In this document: positions 1 to 12,240 of the stretch, piece by piece
Layout: each line of letters opens with the position of its first letter
Numbering within the stretch: position 1 is the first letter of the stretch
NCBI RefSeq assembly: GCF_051020955.1
Contig: NC_135018.1
Coordinates: forward strand, 3,150,501 to 3,214,500
Origin: Megalopta genalis
Lineage: Eukaryota; Arthropoda; Insecta; Hymenoptera; Halictidae
Length of the DNA stretch: 64,000 nt
Reading direction: 5' to 3'
Program-made: the position numbers and the translations under genes
Notes under the pieces: generated by a model
Told to the model about the DNA's origin: nothing
Databases searched by the model: none
What the model saw: the letters and a program-made list of their open reading frames with translations, nothing else

Positions 1-648
1 TAAACCGGAGATAGGCGTGATCTCATCGAACATATGGCAAGCAATTTAGGGCGGTCGCTGCTAGGCCTATCGTCGTTAACATTTCGGTCGAGGTCGGAGT
101 TCACATTTTTTAACGCCATGTTGTATACTATCCGCATGAATCAAATCGTATTGTCTCGTTCGCGAAGTTTTGCTCGATGTTTTACGAATCGTGTCCTCTA
201 TCTTGTTCGTTTCATCGTGGATAGCGCGACAGAGTTTCTTTAATTTCCGCTTTTGACATAATTCGTGGTAGCTTGATGATCCATTTAAGAAATCGTCGAC
301 TTGTGACGTTATTTATGTGTTCCACTGAATTTTATACGTTACAATGGTATTATTTATAGATTTATACATTGCAATATTAGTGAATATGCTTCAGCAATAA
401 TTAAATAAAAGATTCCATCAAAAATAATGAATAGTTATTAACAGATAATAAAGAAAATTCATCTGAACACTAAAGAAAATAAATCACTAAGTATTAACTC
501 TGGTAGACTTTCGCGGAAGATTTCTACCCCTCGCGGAATATAGGGTAAATCCGGGAGAATCTGACCACTTTTTTAAAAAAATCGTATTGCTGTGATTTAT
601 CAGAATTTTATCGCATTAACCAAATTATTGCAATGTCTAAGTAATTTA

Positions 649-685
<37 letters not shown>

Positions 686-1569
686 CAATATTTTGCGTCA
701 AATTGAAATATATGTATACTATATGTATATATATGTATACCATTTTCAAGCAAAACATAAAAATACTAATAAAAATACTAATACTAATAAGTGGACGTTC
801 TCACCCCCGCATCACCGAATTAGAGCGTCGACTTACTAAGGGTAAGAACGACCTCGAAAAATAACCTTGACTGTAGCTTAAAAAAAGTATTAAAAATAAA
901 GAAAGTAATTCTTATGTTATCTTTTCTTCAGAGCTTTTCACATAAATCATAAAAATTCTCATACTTGGAGCATCCCTCGTGACACCAACGACTACCCCTC
1001 GCACATTTAAGCCAGTCGTTCCTTAAACTTAAAATCCGTTCTGACGTATCCGTTAATAAGCTATCCAAGAACTTCTGTTACATTCTGAAAGAACAGACAC
1101 ACTTTTGAAAATGAAAAAAAAAACGACAGATGTCGTACATTGAAAATGTTACGATATAACAGTTAGAAAGAAGATGCAGCAAATTCTCTGCAATTGTCCT
1201 TCGGCTTCCAAACAAAAATAGACAATTTGGAAATAGGAGGCACGATTATTCGCCTCGCGGACCGATCTTATTAGTTGTTGACAATCGGTAACTATAAAAT
1301 TGTCCACGTTTGCGTTTCCAAGCCGTGGGCGAATTAGAGAGAATTTGTCGATTATTCGAGCCAGTGATTTGAAAAAGTGCTAGAGCTCCCCGCCGTCCAC
1401 AGAAATGCGACGAGGAAACGGTAATAGCTTCGAGTCGTGGTCCGCGAAAGCTTTCCTGAAAACTGAGATTAAAAATAGTTAACTCGACCCGCGGCTGACA
1501 GAAATCCGTGGATCGAGGTTTTCAGGACCCTGCGACACGCTCTGTGCCCCGAACTATTCGAATAATTCG
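1..1569. other. AT-rich intergenic DNA, no gene seen
   Basis: No long or recognisable reading frame, RNA gene or transposon end is visible. It contains an (AT)n run at about 654-682. A diverged fragment of the pogo-like MITE lies at about 1215-1305, with the 'gacaatttgg' and 'aattgtccac' arms still readable. The rest appears to be ordinary single-copy sequence. Confidence 0.6.
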
Positions 1570-2050
1570 TAATCTCTCCTCTTTCACTGGTTCGCTCGGC
1601 ACGGTGAACCGAGCGCGAACGTCCTTGACGGTCGCCTAAGCTCTAAGCCGAAGCCTAAGCGACGGCACGGCGCGGCTCGGCTCGGCGCAGCAGAGCACAA
1701 CGCGGCGGCACAGCACAGTGAGCACAGCACAACGTTGCGCGTCGTTGCGCTTGCGCGCACCCGATGCGTTGCCCCCCGTCCTCGGCCCCGCGCGTGACAC
1801 GTTGCCCGTTGCCCCGCTTTACTGTCACTGACGCCCCCCCCCCCGCTACGTGTCTCGTGGTTGCCGCACATTACGTCATCGACACCTTCACTTCGGCCGT
1901 GCTCCCGAGCACGATGCTCTCCGCCATTCGTTGCTCTTTCGTTCCGTTTCGTTTGGTTTCGTTCGGTTTCGTTGTGTAAGGGAGACCGGGGTCCAAAGTA
2001 ACGCTGCAAATTGTTTCGGATTTCGCGCGGCTATCGTCGCAATTTTTTTC
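1570..2050. promoter_or_regulatory. GC/CpG-rich island, possible promoter region
   Basis: Base composition changes abruptly to GC-rich with many CpG. It holds an imperfect hairpin near 1590-1620 (gttcgctcgg against ccgagcgcgaac), short GCACA/CGGCT repeats near 1665-1735 and a homopolymeric C run near 1836-1845. The open frames on both strands (1584-2009 minus, 1764-1979 plus) have no recognisable domain and probably reflect low stop-codon density. A promoter or 5' untranslated exon is possible, but no TATA, initiator or splice pair decides it. Confidence 0.3.
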
Positions 2051-2071
2051 ATTTATCGCGCGAAACTGCTA

Positions 2072-3290
2072 CGGTAATGTCTCCCTTACTGACGCTCAGA
2101 TTGTCCACTGAAATGGATAATTTGGGAAGAGGAGATACGATTGTTCGAGCCTTGCGGCCTTGGGCCTTTTTATAATCGTGGACAAGTTATAACTTTATAA
2201 TATTATAATATTATAATATTTATAATATTATAAGCAATGCTGGAATAATCGCGTGTTCTCTTCCCAAATTGTCCATTTTTGTGCGCAATTTATCCGCGAT
2301 ACGTTTCAGCTGCCATATTTAATTCATATTCATAGAGTGTGTTCGGAAAATCGTGGTACAACCGGCAATAGGGTGATTCCACGTGCAAAACTAAGTCGAG
2401 AAAAAGGAATAAAATTTTTTTATTTAGGGCTCCGTTTTCGAGAAAAATTAGCTTGAAAGAGCAGTACAGTAATGTCTCCCTTACTGACGCTCAGATTGTC
2501 CACTGAAATGGATAATTTGGGAAGAGGAGATACGATTGTTCGAGCCTTGCGGCTCATTTTTATAATTGTGGACAATTTATAACTATAAAAATAAGCCACA
2601 ATGCTCGAATAATCGTGTCTCCTCTTCCCAAATTGTCCATTTTTGTGCGCAATTTATCCGCGATACGTTTCAGCTGCGATATTTAATTCATATTTATACA
2701 GTGTGTACGGAAAATCGTGGTACAACCGGCAATAGGGTGATTCCACGTGCAAAACTAAGTCGAGGAAAAGGAATAACATTTTCTTGTTTAAGGCTCCGTT
2801 TTCGAGAAAAATTAGCTTGAAAGAGCAGTACAGTAATGTCTCCCTTACTGACGCTCAGATTGTCCACTAAAATGGATAATTTGGGAAGAGGAGATACGAT
2901 TGTTCGAGCCTTGCGGCTCATTTTTATAATTGTGGACAATTTATAACTATAAAAATAAGCCGCAATGCTCGAATAATCGTGTCTCCTCTTCCCAAATTGT
3001 CCATTTTTGTGCGCAATTTATCCGCGATACGTTTCAGCTGCCATATTTAATTCATATTCATACAGTGTGTTCGGAAAATCGTGGTACAACCGGCAATAGG
3101 GCGATTCCACGTGCAAAACTAAGTCGAGAAAAAGGAATAACATTTTCTTATTTAAGGCTCCGTTTTCGAGAAAATTTAGCTTGAAAGAGCAGTACAGTAA
3201 TGTCTCCCTTACTGACGCTCAGATTGTCCACTAAAATGGACAATTTGGAAAGAGGAGATACGATTGTTCGAGCTTCTTATAATTGTTGAC
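2072..3290. repeat. Tandem array of composite pogo-like MITE (array 1)
   Basis: Successive left ends of the MITE (CAGTAATGTCTCCCTTACTG, first copy CGGTAATG) begin at 2072, 2467, 2831 and 3195. The second and third units are exactly 364 bp long. The first is 395 bp because of an ATTATA microsatellite near 2190-2232. Each unit is about 190 bp of palindromic MITE truncated after 'tttttgtgcgcaa', joined to about 175 bp of a second sequence ('block B', starting tccgcgatacgtttcag and ending cttgaaagagcag). The fourth unit is truncated near 3290. The CAGT ends and TA flanks fit a pogo-like Tc1/mariner non-autonomous element. No transposase is encoded; the short frames inside are repeat artefacts. 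Confidence 0.85.
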
Positions 3291-4244
3291 GATTCGTAAC
3301 TGTAACAACAAACTATATATAGATAGATATTTCCTACTTATATGTAGATATTTTTTTATATGTAATATATTTTTTCATAAATATATTATATTTAGTTTAT
3401 ATGTAGATATTTCCCACTTGTAATTACTTTTAGCATTACCGCTATTTATAATTACTTTTTCCAAGTCAACATACTACAAATAAATAGTTAGTAGGTACAT
3501 TTTAGACACGTTAAGTGAGAAAAATAGCTTCGGCCAGCGAAATCGGGCAAATTCCGGCTCTGTGCACTACGCGTGACCGTGCGTTCCCGTGCGTCATTGC
3601 CGTCGCAACATATCACTCAGGCTTCGACATTATACGGATCAATTGTTCGAGAAATAATGTATTCCAGCAATACAGTAACGCTCGTTTAAATTTGAAAGAT
3701 TATCAGAGGCGGATGTAAAATCCGCGCGTAACGGGGTAGAGTTTACCATCTAACAAACTGCCTCGAGCACAGCTCGACGGAGTGGTAGAATAGATGCAAA
3801 GAAGAAATTGTTTTTTAAAAGAAATTTCAGTAATTTTAACACCTTCCTTTAATTTAATTTAATTTAATTTAATTTCGATTTAATTCTATTCCCATTTTCA
3901 ATATTTCAAAGCGAATCTTTCCGATTAAAATCAGCCTAATCACAACTATAAAATCGGATTATCTTTACGTTAAAACATGCGAATTATTAAATGTATAGAG
4001 TTGGAAGGGTCTCACCACACGCATACACATAACAACACACAAAATCCATTGCAACCACAATCGAAAAGTTAAGAATAAAATGGCTCGTGTCTGTAACCTT
4101 AAATAACCTTCATTTATAGATCATTGTATTCGCCATGAAAGGCTTTATCAAACTGCGGATAGAAAATTAGGAGATCCCATTAAAAAAAACAAGTTCAATT
4201 TTAATACGTCCTCTGCGCCTCAAGCTATAAAAAAATTATCGACA
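3291..4244. other. Intergenic DNA, no gene seen
   Basis: AT-rich, with short TATAGATA-type simple sequence near 3310-3420 and an (AATTT)n run near 3850-3880. No coding signal or transposon end was recognised. Confidence 0.5.
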
Positions 4245-4352
4245 TTATACAACGTGCCCCTCGAAATCGAACAACTTTTGTCCGACACTTGTTTTTCTAT
4301 TGTTTGAAACGAGCGAGTTATTCAGACGTCCCGTTTCAAATGTCCCACCCTG
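4245..4352 (-). repeat. Possible TIR-element fragment ending in ACAGGGTGGGACATTTG
   Basis: Read on the minus strand, the block begins ACAGGGTGGGACATTTG and continues through 'aataactcgctcg' to near 4250. The ACAGGGTG start resembles the ends of the TA-target palindromic elements at 6.5 and 59.3 kb. No opposite end was found. The 91-codon frame over it (4245-4520 minus) shows no known domain. This is a weak call. Confidence 0.25.
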
Positions 4353-5435
4353 TATTTGCCCACATTGTATCTCGTGAATCACCGAAGTACTTCCACAGCG
4401 GCGTAGTTTTTCATTTTTCCCCTCTGTCCTCGTGCAACGTGCTACGGATAACGGGTAAATGAATCGCTTGTTCGTTATAGCATTTCGGTCTTCCTCCTTA
4501 ATTGGAAGGGAGATACGCATTATTGCAGATCGGAGGACTTCTACGCCGCTTGACCCGGCCGTCTCACCGGACCAACCAGTTTCGTGCAGAATTTCAGCCC
4601 GCCGTAGGAGACTGAGAATTTAATATATGTTACCCCCGCCGTGAGTTTCAAGGATGCTAAACGTCTTCGCTAACAAACTGCAGACGCGGGAGAAAAAGAA
4701 AAGATACACACTCGAGTCTAGGAAACATCGAAGCGATACCAAACGAAACGCGAATCCTTTTTCGTCGCGTTGCATGCCCGGCTGCCTTGCAAGCGTATCG
4801 GAAATCTGGCAGGATGAAATGACGAGGTTGCGTCAAAATCGACGAACTTTTTCACGGACGTCGGATAAAACGATGTTATTTTTTTCGGCAACAGCCGAAG
4901 CTGAAATGTTGCGGAACGAGCGATAAAATAGGGAGGACGGAGTGTGAACATCTTTTAATCTTGAAAATTTATGTTAAACTTGATTTATCCGCTGCTACGT
5001 ATAGTTGGACTTTTTTTTTAATGAAATGTTATGAATTATTTTCCGTGGACCTTGGCATGCTGATTCCAAATCTGATCGCAAAATGTTGGCTCTCGCCTCA
5101 GGATTTTGAACAGAAATCAGCGACTTATTAAGTCATTTAATTCAAGTCCAAGCATGAGCTTGCTTGAACGAAAAGAAAACTAATTATCTCAGCATTATTT
5201 CTGTATTAGAGCAATAATATTTTTTTTTTACATTCATAAAAGAAGAATGCATTTAATCTAATCGCTGTGATTGCCACTATCATGGTTGATGGAACACCGC
5301 AATTAACGTCATATTACATTGAATTAACCCTTCCCCTCGCCTGCTCGCACTGTGAGTTTCGCAAGAAATTATGTAAAATGGGTCGGTTCGTCTTTTGTAA
5401 CATTGCATTTTGAGAAATAAAATTAAACATAAATA
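4353..5435. other. Intergenic DNA, no gene seen
   Basis: Mixed composition with moderately GC-rich parts near 4500-4640. The overlapping frames at 4654-4926 (plus) and 4718-4951 (minus) have no recognisable motif. I see no RNA gene or repeat end. Confidence 0.5.
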
Positions 5436-5439
5436 ATAT

Positions 5440-5694
5440 TCTAATATAATGATATAATATAATATTATATATAATAATAATAATAATAATATATAATATA
5501 TAATATATAATATAATATAATATATAATAATAATATAATAATATAATATAATATAATATATAATAATAATATAATAATATAATATATAATATATAATAAT
5601 ATAATATAATATTATAATATAATAATAATAATATAATATAATATTATAATATAATAATAATAATATAATATAATATTATAATATAATAATAATA
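5440..5694. repeat. Compound (ATA/TAATA)n microsatellite
   Basis: About 255 bp of almost pure A and T, made of (ATA)n and ATAAT units. A motif of about 45 bp built from ataatatta and (aat)n recurs near the right end. It abuts a MITE fragment at about 5696-5735 (ttgacgctcagattgtgcac) directly to its right. Confidence 0.9.
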
Positions 5695-5735
5695 ATTGAC
5701 GCTCAGATTGTGCACAAAAATGAACAGTTTGGGAT

Positions 5736-6354
5736 CCGTCTTTTACACATTCAATTTTCTTTGCATACTTCTTGCAATAAAAAGTTAATTGTGCTTGAAA
5801 ATAAACCGAAGGCACCGTAATTGGCTACCTCCGGTAACTAACTCCACAGCCGTATGTCCAATAAAGCAAAGTTGTTGGAGAAATTCCCCGATGAATGTAA
5901 CTTTATAATTTCAATAATGATAAAAGTTAAAGGATTTTCCTCCAAGAAATTATCAAAGACGAGTAAATTGTAACGAAGCTGTAGCAATAAGGAAAACGGC
6001 CGATCCACGATATCCTGTATTCCTCTCGAACAAACGTGTTCCAGTGGAGGAATTAAATTTTATAAAATCCCCGGCGATCGGCTGCGGAGTTGCCGGCATA
6101 TCTAGCCTAACTAACTACAGATAACATAATGTCGAGGTAATCGGCCTCGCGATTGATAACGCGAATGAAGCCTCGAAGGCAAGCTTCCCTCGGGGAAACT
6201 TGCCTGCGCGCGGAATGTCGCGATTCCACGTTTGCTCCGATTAAAAGTCAGCTTTTTGCGAGCGTCTAACAGGAAACCGAACACGCTTAACGACCGAATG
6301 GCACTCGTTCGGAACGATATAGGGAATATAACGTGTGCAGTCCATCGTGGCATC
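5736..6354. other. Intergenic DNA, no gene seen
   Basis: Unremarkable sequence between the MITE fragment and the TTAA element. The minus frame at 6111-6353 shows no recognisable family. Confidence 0.5.
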
Positions 6355-6993
6355 TTAACCTTTTAGGCACGACTCGCCACTATAGTGGCTTTCGCGGATG
6401 TCATCTCTCTGGACGACGCGCCACTATAGTGGCTTGCTCTAGTAGCTCACTCGCTCATCGTTTGAACCAAATAATCGTCTTCATATGCATCGTTTCACAC
6501 TTCTTTTGTCTTCGCATCGATTTACAACAGTCTACAGGGTGTCCCAAAAATGTCTCGCAATCCGGAAATGGCGGGTTCCTCGGATCATTTGAAGCAACTT
6601 CTTCCTTTACAAAAATGTTCTCCGAGGCGCCGTTAACGAGTTATTAACGAAGAAACAGTGACCAATAAGAATCGAGTACGGCTGACGCGAGGCGGCCCAG
6701 CCAACCAGCGCGCGAAGCCCAGTTCCGCTCATTGGCTCGATCGCCTCGCGCCAGCCGAGCTCGCCTCTCATTGGTCACTGTTTCTCGTTAATAACTCGTT
6801 AACGGTGCCTCGGAGAAAATTTTTGTAAAGGAAAAAGTTGCTTCAAATGGCCCGAGGAATCCGCCACTTTCGGATTGCGAGACATTTTTGGGACACCCTG
6901 TATATACAGTATCAGACTCTGTACAGTACACATCAGACTCTGCCGTCCAGAGAGATAGCCTCGCGCGGAATTCAGCCGTACCTAAAAGGTTAA
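6355..6993. mobile_element. piggyBac-like TTAA MITE with 44-bp subterminal palindromes
   Basis: The left end reads TTAACCTTTTAGGCACG and the right end is its complement, cgtacctaaaaggttaa, so the element has TTAA target duplications and a TIR of about 15 bp with one mismatch. Just inside the left end the palindrome GCCACTATAGTGGC occurs at 6376-6389 and again at 6420-6433, 44 bp apart. No transposase is present. A separate palindromic element (6532-6902) is inserted inside. The TTAA specificity is that of the piggyBac superfamily; the assignment rests on target site and end structure only. Confidence 0.75.
6532..6902. mobile_element. Palindromic MITE with TIRs of about 165 bp (ACAGGGTGTCCC family)
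   Basis: The element starts ACAGGGTGTCCCAAAAATG and ends with its complement, flanked by TA. The two arms (about 6532-6695 and 6740-6902) match with few differences, including shared blocks such as gttaacgagttattaacga and cagtgaccaat. The centre is GC-rich (gcgcgaagcccagttccg). The frames on both strands are by-products. It sits inside the TTAA element, so it inserted later. A relative lies at 59,327-59,652 and a half copy at 16,072-16,252. Confidence 0.85.
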
Positions 6994-8569
6994 GCAGCAA
7001 CTGGAAGCAGCTTCGCCCGGATGAGGCATAGTCGATTTGCGGTCGCAATCGCAGCCTAGAAGTTTCTTCCTTCCTATTGTGTTGTTGGTGCGAAAGAATT
7101 CGAACGTATATACCGACAACCGAGCAGGAGACCGGGAATAGACAAATCGCGCGGCTTCCATTTAAAAGCTCGACCAACATTGTGACGTGAAAGTAACGAT
7201 CTGATGTAGAGTCAATAACCTGCGATAGCTGACTGACCTACAATTTGAAACTCTGCAGACGTGTTTCCCCGTCTAATATGCGTGGATCTACATGGACGAA
7301 CGGACGATTATTTGGGCAAATGGCGGCGCACACCACGCCGAACTATGCACTCGTTGCATTCAGGATTACCTAACCTCCCTTGGATCGTGGACCCACCTCG
7401 ACGCCTCGATAATCTCGATGAAGCACAGTATTTATTTAGCATGAACGGGCCAAATGCCCTTCCAATTTATTTTATTAATAATAGTAATAATATAATGATA
7501 ATAAAATGTAAATAATTATTAGAATGGTTAGATTAATGCGTAAAAATGTGTCAAGAACGGGAACAAAACCGAGAGATAGCAGACCTTTCGTGGAATATGA
7601 TTATCAGATTGCGGATTTTTATGAGAAATAATAATTGTTTATTTCAATCGCAGCAAACTAAAGTTAAATAAAAGGCTGAACATAATGCAGCGACATTATT
7701 AAAGTTTTTTAACGCGCAGATGTGTGCAGATATGTGCTTTTATAGCACGTATGCTACTAAATAGCTCTTAAAAATCAGCTCTTATTACTTAGGAAATTAA
7801 AAGTTCTATAGTGTTCATTGTTTGAGACAGTCTGGATTAGTAGACAACAGTTTGAGCAGTAACGAAACTTGTGTATAATTAATTCAATAAATTCCTACAA
7901 TTTAATGTACATTTCGGTTATAAATTCTTATCCAAATCCATATACATAAATGTCCTTATGTTATTTAGGCGATATTTTTACAAAAATGTCTTCTTATTCG
8001 ATAAAAGTATTCTCAAAGATATTCATAAACATATAATATGACATCTTTTTATTTAAACGAAGTAAAAGAATGAGTTTTAACAGAATTTATTTTCTACATT
8101 AACAAAATAAAGCTGCCCAATAAAATGGAATTAATAGAAAAATAATTAAAATTAAAATCAAATAAATAAAATTAAAATTAAGTAATTAAAATTAAAAATA
8201 TTTGTAATATATATGAAGAACAGATCTTGAATCTGAAAAAAAATAACAGAGGTGCAAATTTCGCAAATTCGAAGATGTCGCAACGTTTCGCGTTGAACGA
8301 TTAAGAATTGTGATATAACGCGAACGAAATTGAATTGAAAATCGAAAGAAACGTTTCAGAAACGAAATTTAAAAAAAAAACGGATAACCGGTCGGTCGTC
8401 GTTATTCCGACACAGTTTACGCGGCATTGTCGCGTGTTAAGAATTCCGTACGAGAATCTCTGATCTCGCGAAAGTTGGAAACTATTTCTCGTCGCGTGCA
8501 ATTTAACACGATTTTTTCCCATTCCTGTGCCGGCCAATTAAAGCGAGCAGCTACTTACATCACGTTGCT
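6994..8569. other. Intergenic DNA, no gene seen
   Basis: Single-copy-looking DNA, AT-rich from about 7460 to 8250. The 84-codon plus frame at 7261-7515 and the 78-codon minus frame at 8301-8537 have no recognisable domain. I see no convincing splice pair, RNA gene or transposon end. Confidence 0.5.
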
Positions 8570-9130
8570 CTTTTTCCAATGATAGAGAAATTGCGGGGTA
8601 CGCGTGGGCCCGAGACCCGCGGCCGAGCCCGAGTTCGATAAACGCGTGCGCCCCGATATCCTTGCCGTTTATCGCGCGCGAATATTATGAAAATATTATG
8701 CGATCGTTATGGGAATGTTACGAGAACCCGGAGACAGACATTATGTTCGTTTTTTGCTTGCGCATTTAATTCGAGCCGCGCACGATCTCCCGCGTGTGCG
8801 CGCTACGAACACACAGACGCACGCGCGCGCGCGCGCGTACGGGTGCACCGGACACCGCCCCGTCCACGTTGCATCTTAATTGCATTAATTACCGTCTTCC
8901 TTTTTCCGCGTATACCCCGGAATGGTTTTCTGCGTGAACGGCGCTACGACGCTACGGCCCGAAGAAACGTCCATAGGACGGCATCGATCTAGGAAATGTC
9001 GATTACAATGGGGAAGACCGCGTGCGAAACTGGGGCGACAGCGCTTTGAAACTTCCGTCAATGCAGAAATATTTAACCGGCTTTGCCGGAGAGCCATCGG
9101 CTATGCACTTTCCGGCTATAGATGACCGTA
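8570..9130. promoter_or_regulatory. GC/CpG-rich island
   Basis: Composition rises to GC-rich, with an alternating (CG)n run near 8820-8838. Several short frames on both strands overlap here without recognisable motifs. It may be a promoter or a 5' untranslated exon of a gene outside the window, but nothing orients it. Confidence 0.25.
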
Positions 9131-9612
9131 GCAATTCTAGAAACCACTGGAAACGTTACAAAATTAACGGAGGTGCGATATTCTCCTTTCGCCGGCGAAA
9201 CTCTCTTCGGCAGCCGAAGAAGCCTCCTCCGTTCTCGAGCCGTAAACGTTCCACGAAAATTAACGCTCGGACAGTGGCGTCGAAGCGGCGAAATTTTAGA
9301 AATTTTCAATCTGAAAGAAATAGTATTCTTTTTTATTGCCTGGAAGAGCATGATGTGTGAAAATTCGATTTGAAGGATGTTCTTTTTCAGAAAAATATAC
9401 GCATGGCCGATAACTGTAATTACTTCTCTCCTGAGAATCGATGAGTTTTCGGTGCGACATTTATATTATTTATTACTTTATTTATTACTTTATTTTCCGT
9501 AAAACAAGACCGAATGTTAAATGTTTTCCTGTGCGATATGCAAAGTTTCGTTGCGTATTTTCGACTTAAATTTTAGCGCAGGTTCACCTACTTCGTATTT
9601 CTCTATTGCGAT
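9131..9612. other. Intergenic DNA, no gene seen
   Basis: Mixed sequence with short TTATT repeats near 9465-9495. No recognisable gene. Confidence 0.45.
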
Positions 9613-9615
9613 ATA

Positions 9616-9873
9616 CAGTTATGTCTCCCTTACTGACGCTCAGTTTGTCCACAAAAATGGACATTTTGGGAAGAGGAGATACGATTATTCGAGTGTTGCG
9701 ATTCATTTTTATTGTTACGAAGTGTCAACAGCTATAAAAAACGAGCTAGATGGCTCTAATAATCGTATTTTCTCTTCCCAAATTGTCGTTCAAATCGAAC
9801 GTCAGATTTCTCAAAATTTACTGCGTCAAAATTTAGTGGACAATCTGAGCGTCAGTAAGGGAGACTAATGATA
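9616..9873. mobile_element. Pogo-like MITE, full length, with a foreign block inside
   Basis: Left end cagttatgtctcccttactg at 9616; right end gtcagtaagggagac near 9850-9865, with the last bases diverged. The right arm is interrupted by about 48 bp (9788-9835) that recurs inverted at 22,760-22,807. The 115-codon plus frame over it is not coding. Confidence 0.75.
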
Positions 9874-9914
9874 CAATTTATTCGAAATGTGATAATCGAC
9901 TATTAACGGTGATT

Positions 9915-10138
9915 ATTATAATATAATATAATATAATATAATATAATATAATATAATATAATATAATATAATATAATATAATATAATATAATATAATATA
10001 ATATAATATAATATAATATAATATAATATAATATAATATAATATAATATAATATAATATAATATAATATAATATAATATAATATAATATAATATAATATA
10101 ATATAATATAATATAATATAATATAATATAATATAATA
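9915..10138. repeat. (ATAAT)n pentanucleotide microsatellite
   Basis: About 224 bp of nearly perfect ATAAT units. It generates an artefactual minus-strand frame with an ILYYI period. Confidence 0.97.
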
Positions 10139-10139
10139 A

Positions 10140-10865
10140 AATATAACAATATAAACGGTGATTAATTTATTAAAGACGATGTAGTTTATCTACACGAAAT
10201 TGGTTAAATCAGAATTGTTGCAGAATCGACCGTACGAAAAATTCAGATAAAACGATGATGTTTAGTGTGTCTACTAATCGGTTCGCGTTTACACGAATAA
10301 GCCGTGGCTGTTCTACGATAGAAAAAAAATAACGTCCGTTCTCGGTTCTACCATTATTGTAAAGCATCACTCATGTTACGAAAGCTTCGTGACAGCTGCG
10401 ACCAGATAAGAGCTCCACAACTCATGAAATGTTTATTCACGTAGGAAGTCCCGGTTCGTTTAAACATCCGAAGTTAATTGTTCTATAATCAACGGTAATT
10501 ACGCGATCGTACTTGCGATTTTTTTTCATTACAGTTCCAGAAATCTGCCTGATTTCGGAAGAAGTTCGCGAACAATAAATAAAGAACGTTAGAGACGATG
10601 CAATTAAATAACATGAAAAATTCATAAACGAAATACAATTATGGATCGCAATGGATTACATCGTTTCACAGGATGGTGAAAGTAATTGCTAATTCCATTT
10701 AACTTGATGCCTTATTGTATGTCTAATCAAACTCTGTCGGTAAGAAGGATAGCAGTGAAAGGTAAAATATATAGAACGCGTCGTGGGCAATCAGAGAAGA
10801 TAAGTTCTGATACGAAGTTGCAGTTAACCCCGCTTGGATTACATTACACTTTGGTACTGTTATCT
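10140..10865. other. Intergenic DNA, no gene seen
   Basis: No recognisable element. The plus frame from 10,686 runs into the hexamer satellite and is not supported as coding. Confidence 0.5.
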
Positions 10866-11645
10866 TTTCCATCACGTTACATTACATTTACATTGCATTT
10901 GTATCACATTTGCATTATATCTGCATTATATCTGCATTATATTTGCATTACGTTTGCATTACATTTACGTTACATTTACGTTTCATTTACGTTACATTTA
11001 CGTTACATTTACGTTACATTACATTTAGATTACATTTGCATTACATTTAGATTACATTTGCATTACATTTAGGTTACATTTACATTACATTACATTACAT
11101 TTACGTTACACTTACATTACATTTACATTACATTTACATTACATCACATTTACATTACATCACATTTACATTACATTACATTTACATTACATTACATTTA
11201 CATTTACATTTACATTTACATTTACATTTACATTTACATTTACATTTACATTTACATTTACATTTACATTTACATTTACATTTACATTTACATTTACATT
11301 TACATTTACATTTACATTTACATTTACATTTACATTTATATTACATTTACATTGCATTTACATTTACATTTACATTTACATTTACATTTACATTTACATT
11401 TACATTTACATTTACATTTACATTTACATTTACATTTACATTTACATTTACATTTACATTTACATTTACATTTACATTTACATTTACATTTACATTTACA
11501 TTTACATTTATATTACATTTACATTGCATTTACATTTACATTTACATTTACATTACATTACATTACATTACATTTACAATCCATTACATTTACATTCCAT
11601 TACATTCACATTCTATTACATTTGCATTACATTACATTTACAGTA
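10866..11645. repeat. (ACATTT)n hexanucleotide satellite and its degenerate flanks
   Basis: The core, about 11,184-11,560, is nearly perfect ACATTT, with one internal variant block (tatattacatttacattgc) occurring at about 11,336 and again near 11,510. Degenerate units such as gcattat, acgtt and acatt extend to both sides. The alternating HLHL and NVNV frames are artefacts. The repeated variant block suggests duplication of a unit of roughly 175 bp inside the array. Confidence 0.95.
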
Positions 11646-11891
11646 TTATATTTGAGACATTTTCATTTCAAATATACTTGTACTTCAATTCAGTTCAATT
11701 CAATTTCAACAAGGAGAATAAACTAAAACTTACAACGCATTCTCTGAAATTAAACTTGTGCTTTATTTCAATTCTCTGTCTCCCATTATCAGCCATTAGG
11801 TTGACTGGGAGATAACATACTCCCAAACAAGGGTTGTGCTACAGAGATCATTGAACCTTTAAAGGGCAGTATACACCCAAAAAATACTCAC

Positions 11892-12240
11892 TACATGTTG
11901 CAGCTGTATACTACAAGGCCATAGCTCGGCCCAGTGGCCCGAATGGCTTCTCCCGAAACGCCCAACACTGCCTCGACCTGGGGACCCTTGCTTTTGGTGG
12001 GGTTGCGTCTTGCTGGCCATCCCCGGCGAGATTAAACAGCTGCTCCCGCACGGAGTAAGCAACCTGGAAGACGCCGACAAAAGGGACTCGGATTAATCCA
12101 TCTTCACCGATTCTTCGTATATCCTGTAGATGCCTTCCCTTTTTCCCCAGCTGAGAAAAAGTCCACAATGTCGGAGCGGCAGGAGCAGGCTCTGGGATGT
12201 TCAAGGTGTGGCACATGTTCGTCACGGTGCATCTAGAGAG
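11892..12240 (-). other. Exon-like GC-rich island, unknown product
   Basis: A block of about 349 bp is clearly more GC-rich than its AT-rich surroundings. On the minus strand it is preceded by an acceptor-like ttgttcctgctcag (exon start at 12,240) and followed by a perfect GTGAGT donor (plus 11,886-11,891, exon end 11,892). One frame is open from the acceptor for over 100 codons (12,225-11,911 from the first Met), with peptides such as NIPEPAPAAPTLWTF and VFQVAYSVREQLF. It stops before the donor. A different frame reads VLGVSGEAIRATGPSYGLVV near the end, so a frameshift is possible. I do not recognise the protein. Alternatives are a non-coding exon, a decayed gene copy or a retroelement fragment. 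Confidence 0.35.

Noticed and set aside
660..690. Telomeric or centromeric signal in simple repeats
   Set aside because: Only AT dinucleotide and similar microsatellites are present; no TTAGG or TCAGG arrays were seen anywhere in the window.
2253..2456. Repeated short frames ending in FREKLA within the composite arrays
   Set aside because: They recur in every array (for example 2566-2820, 2930-3184, 22,074-22,328, 62,394-62,648) but start in the MITE and end in block B, have no domain and follow the repeat rather than any coding constraint.
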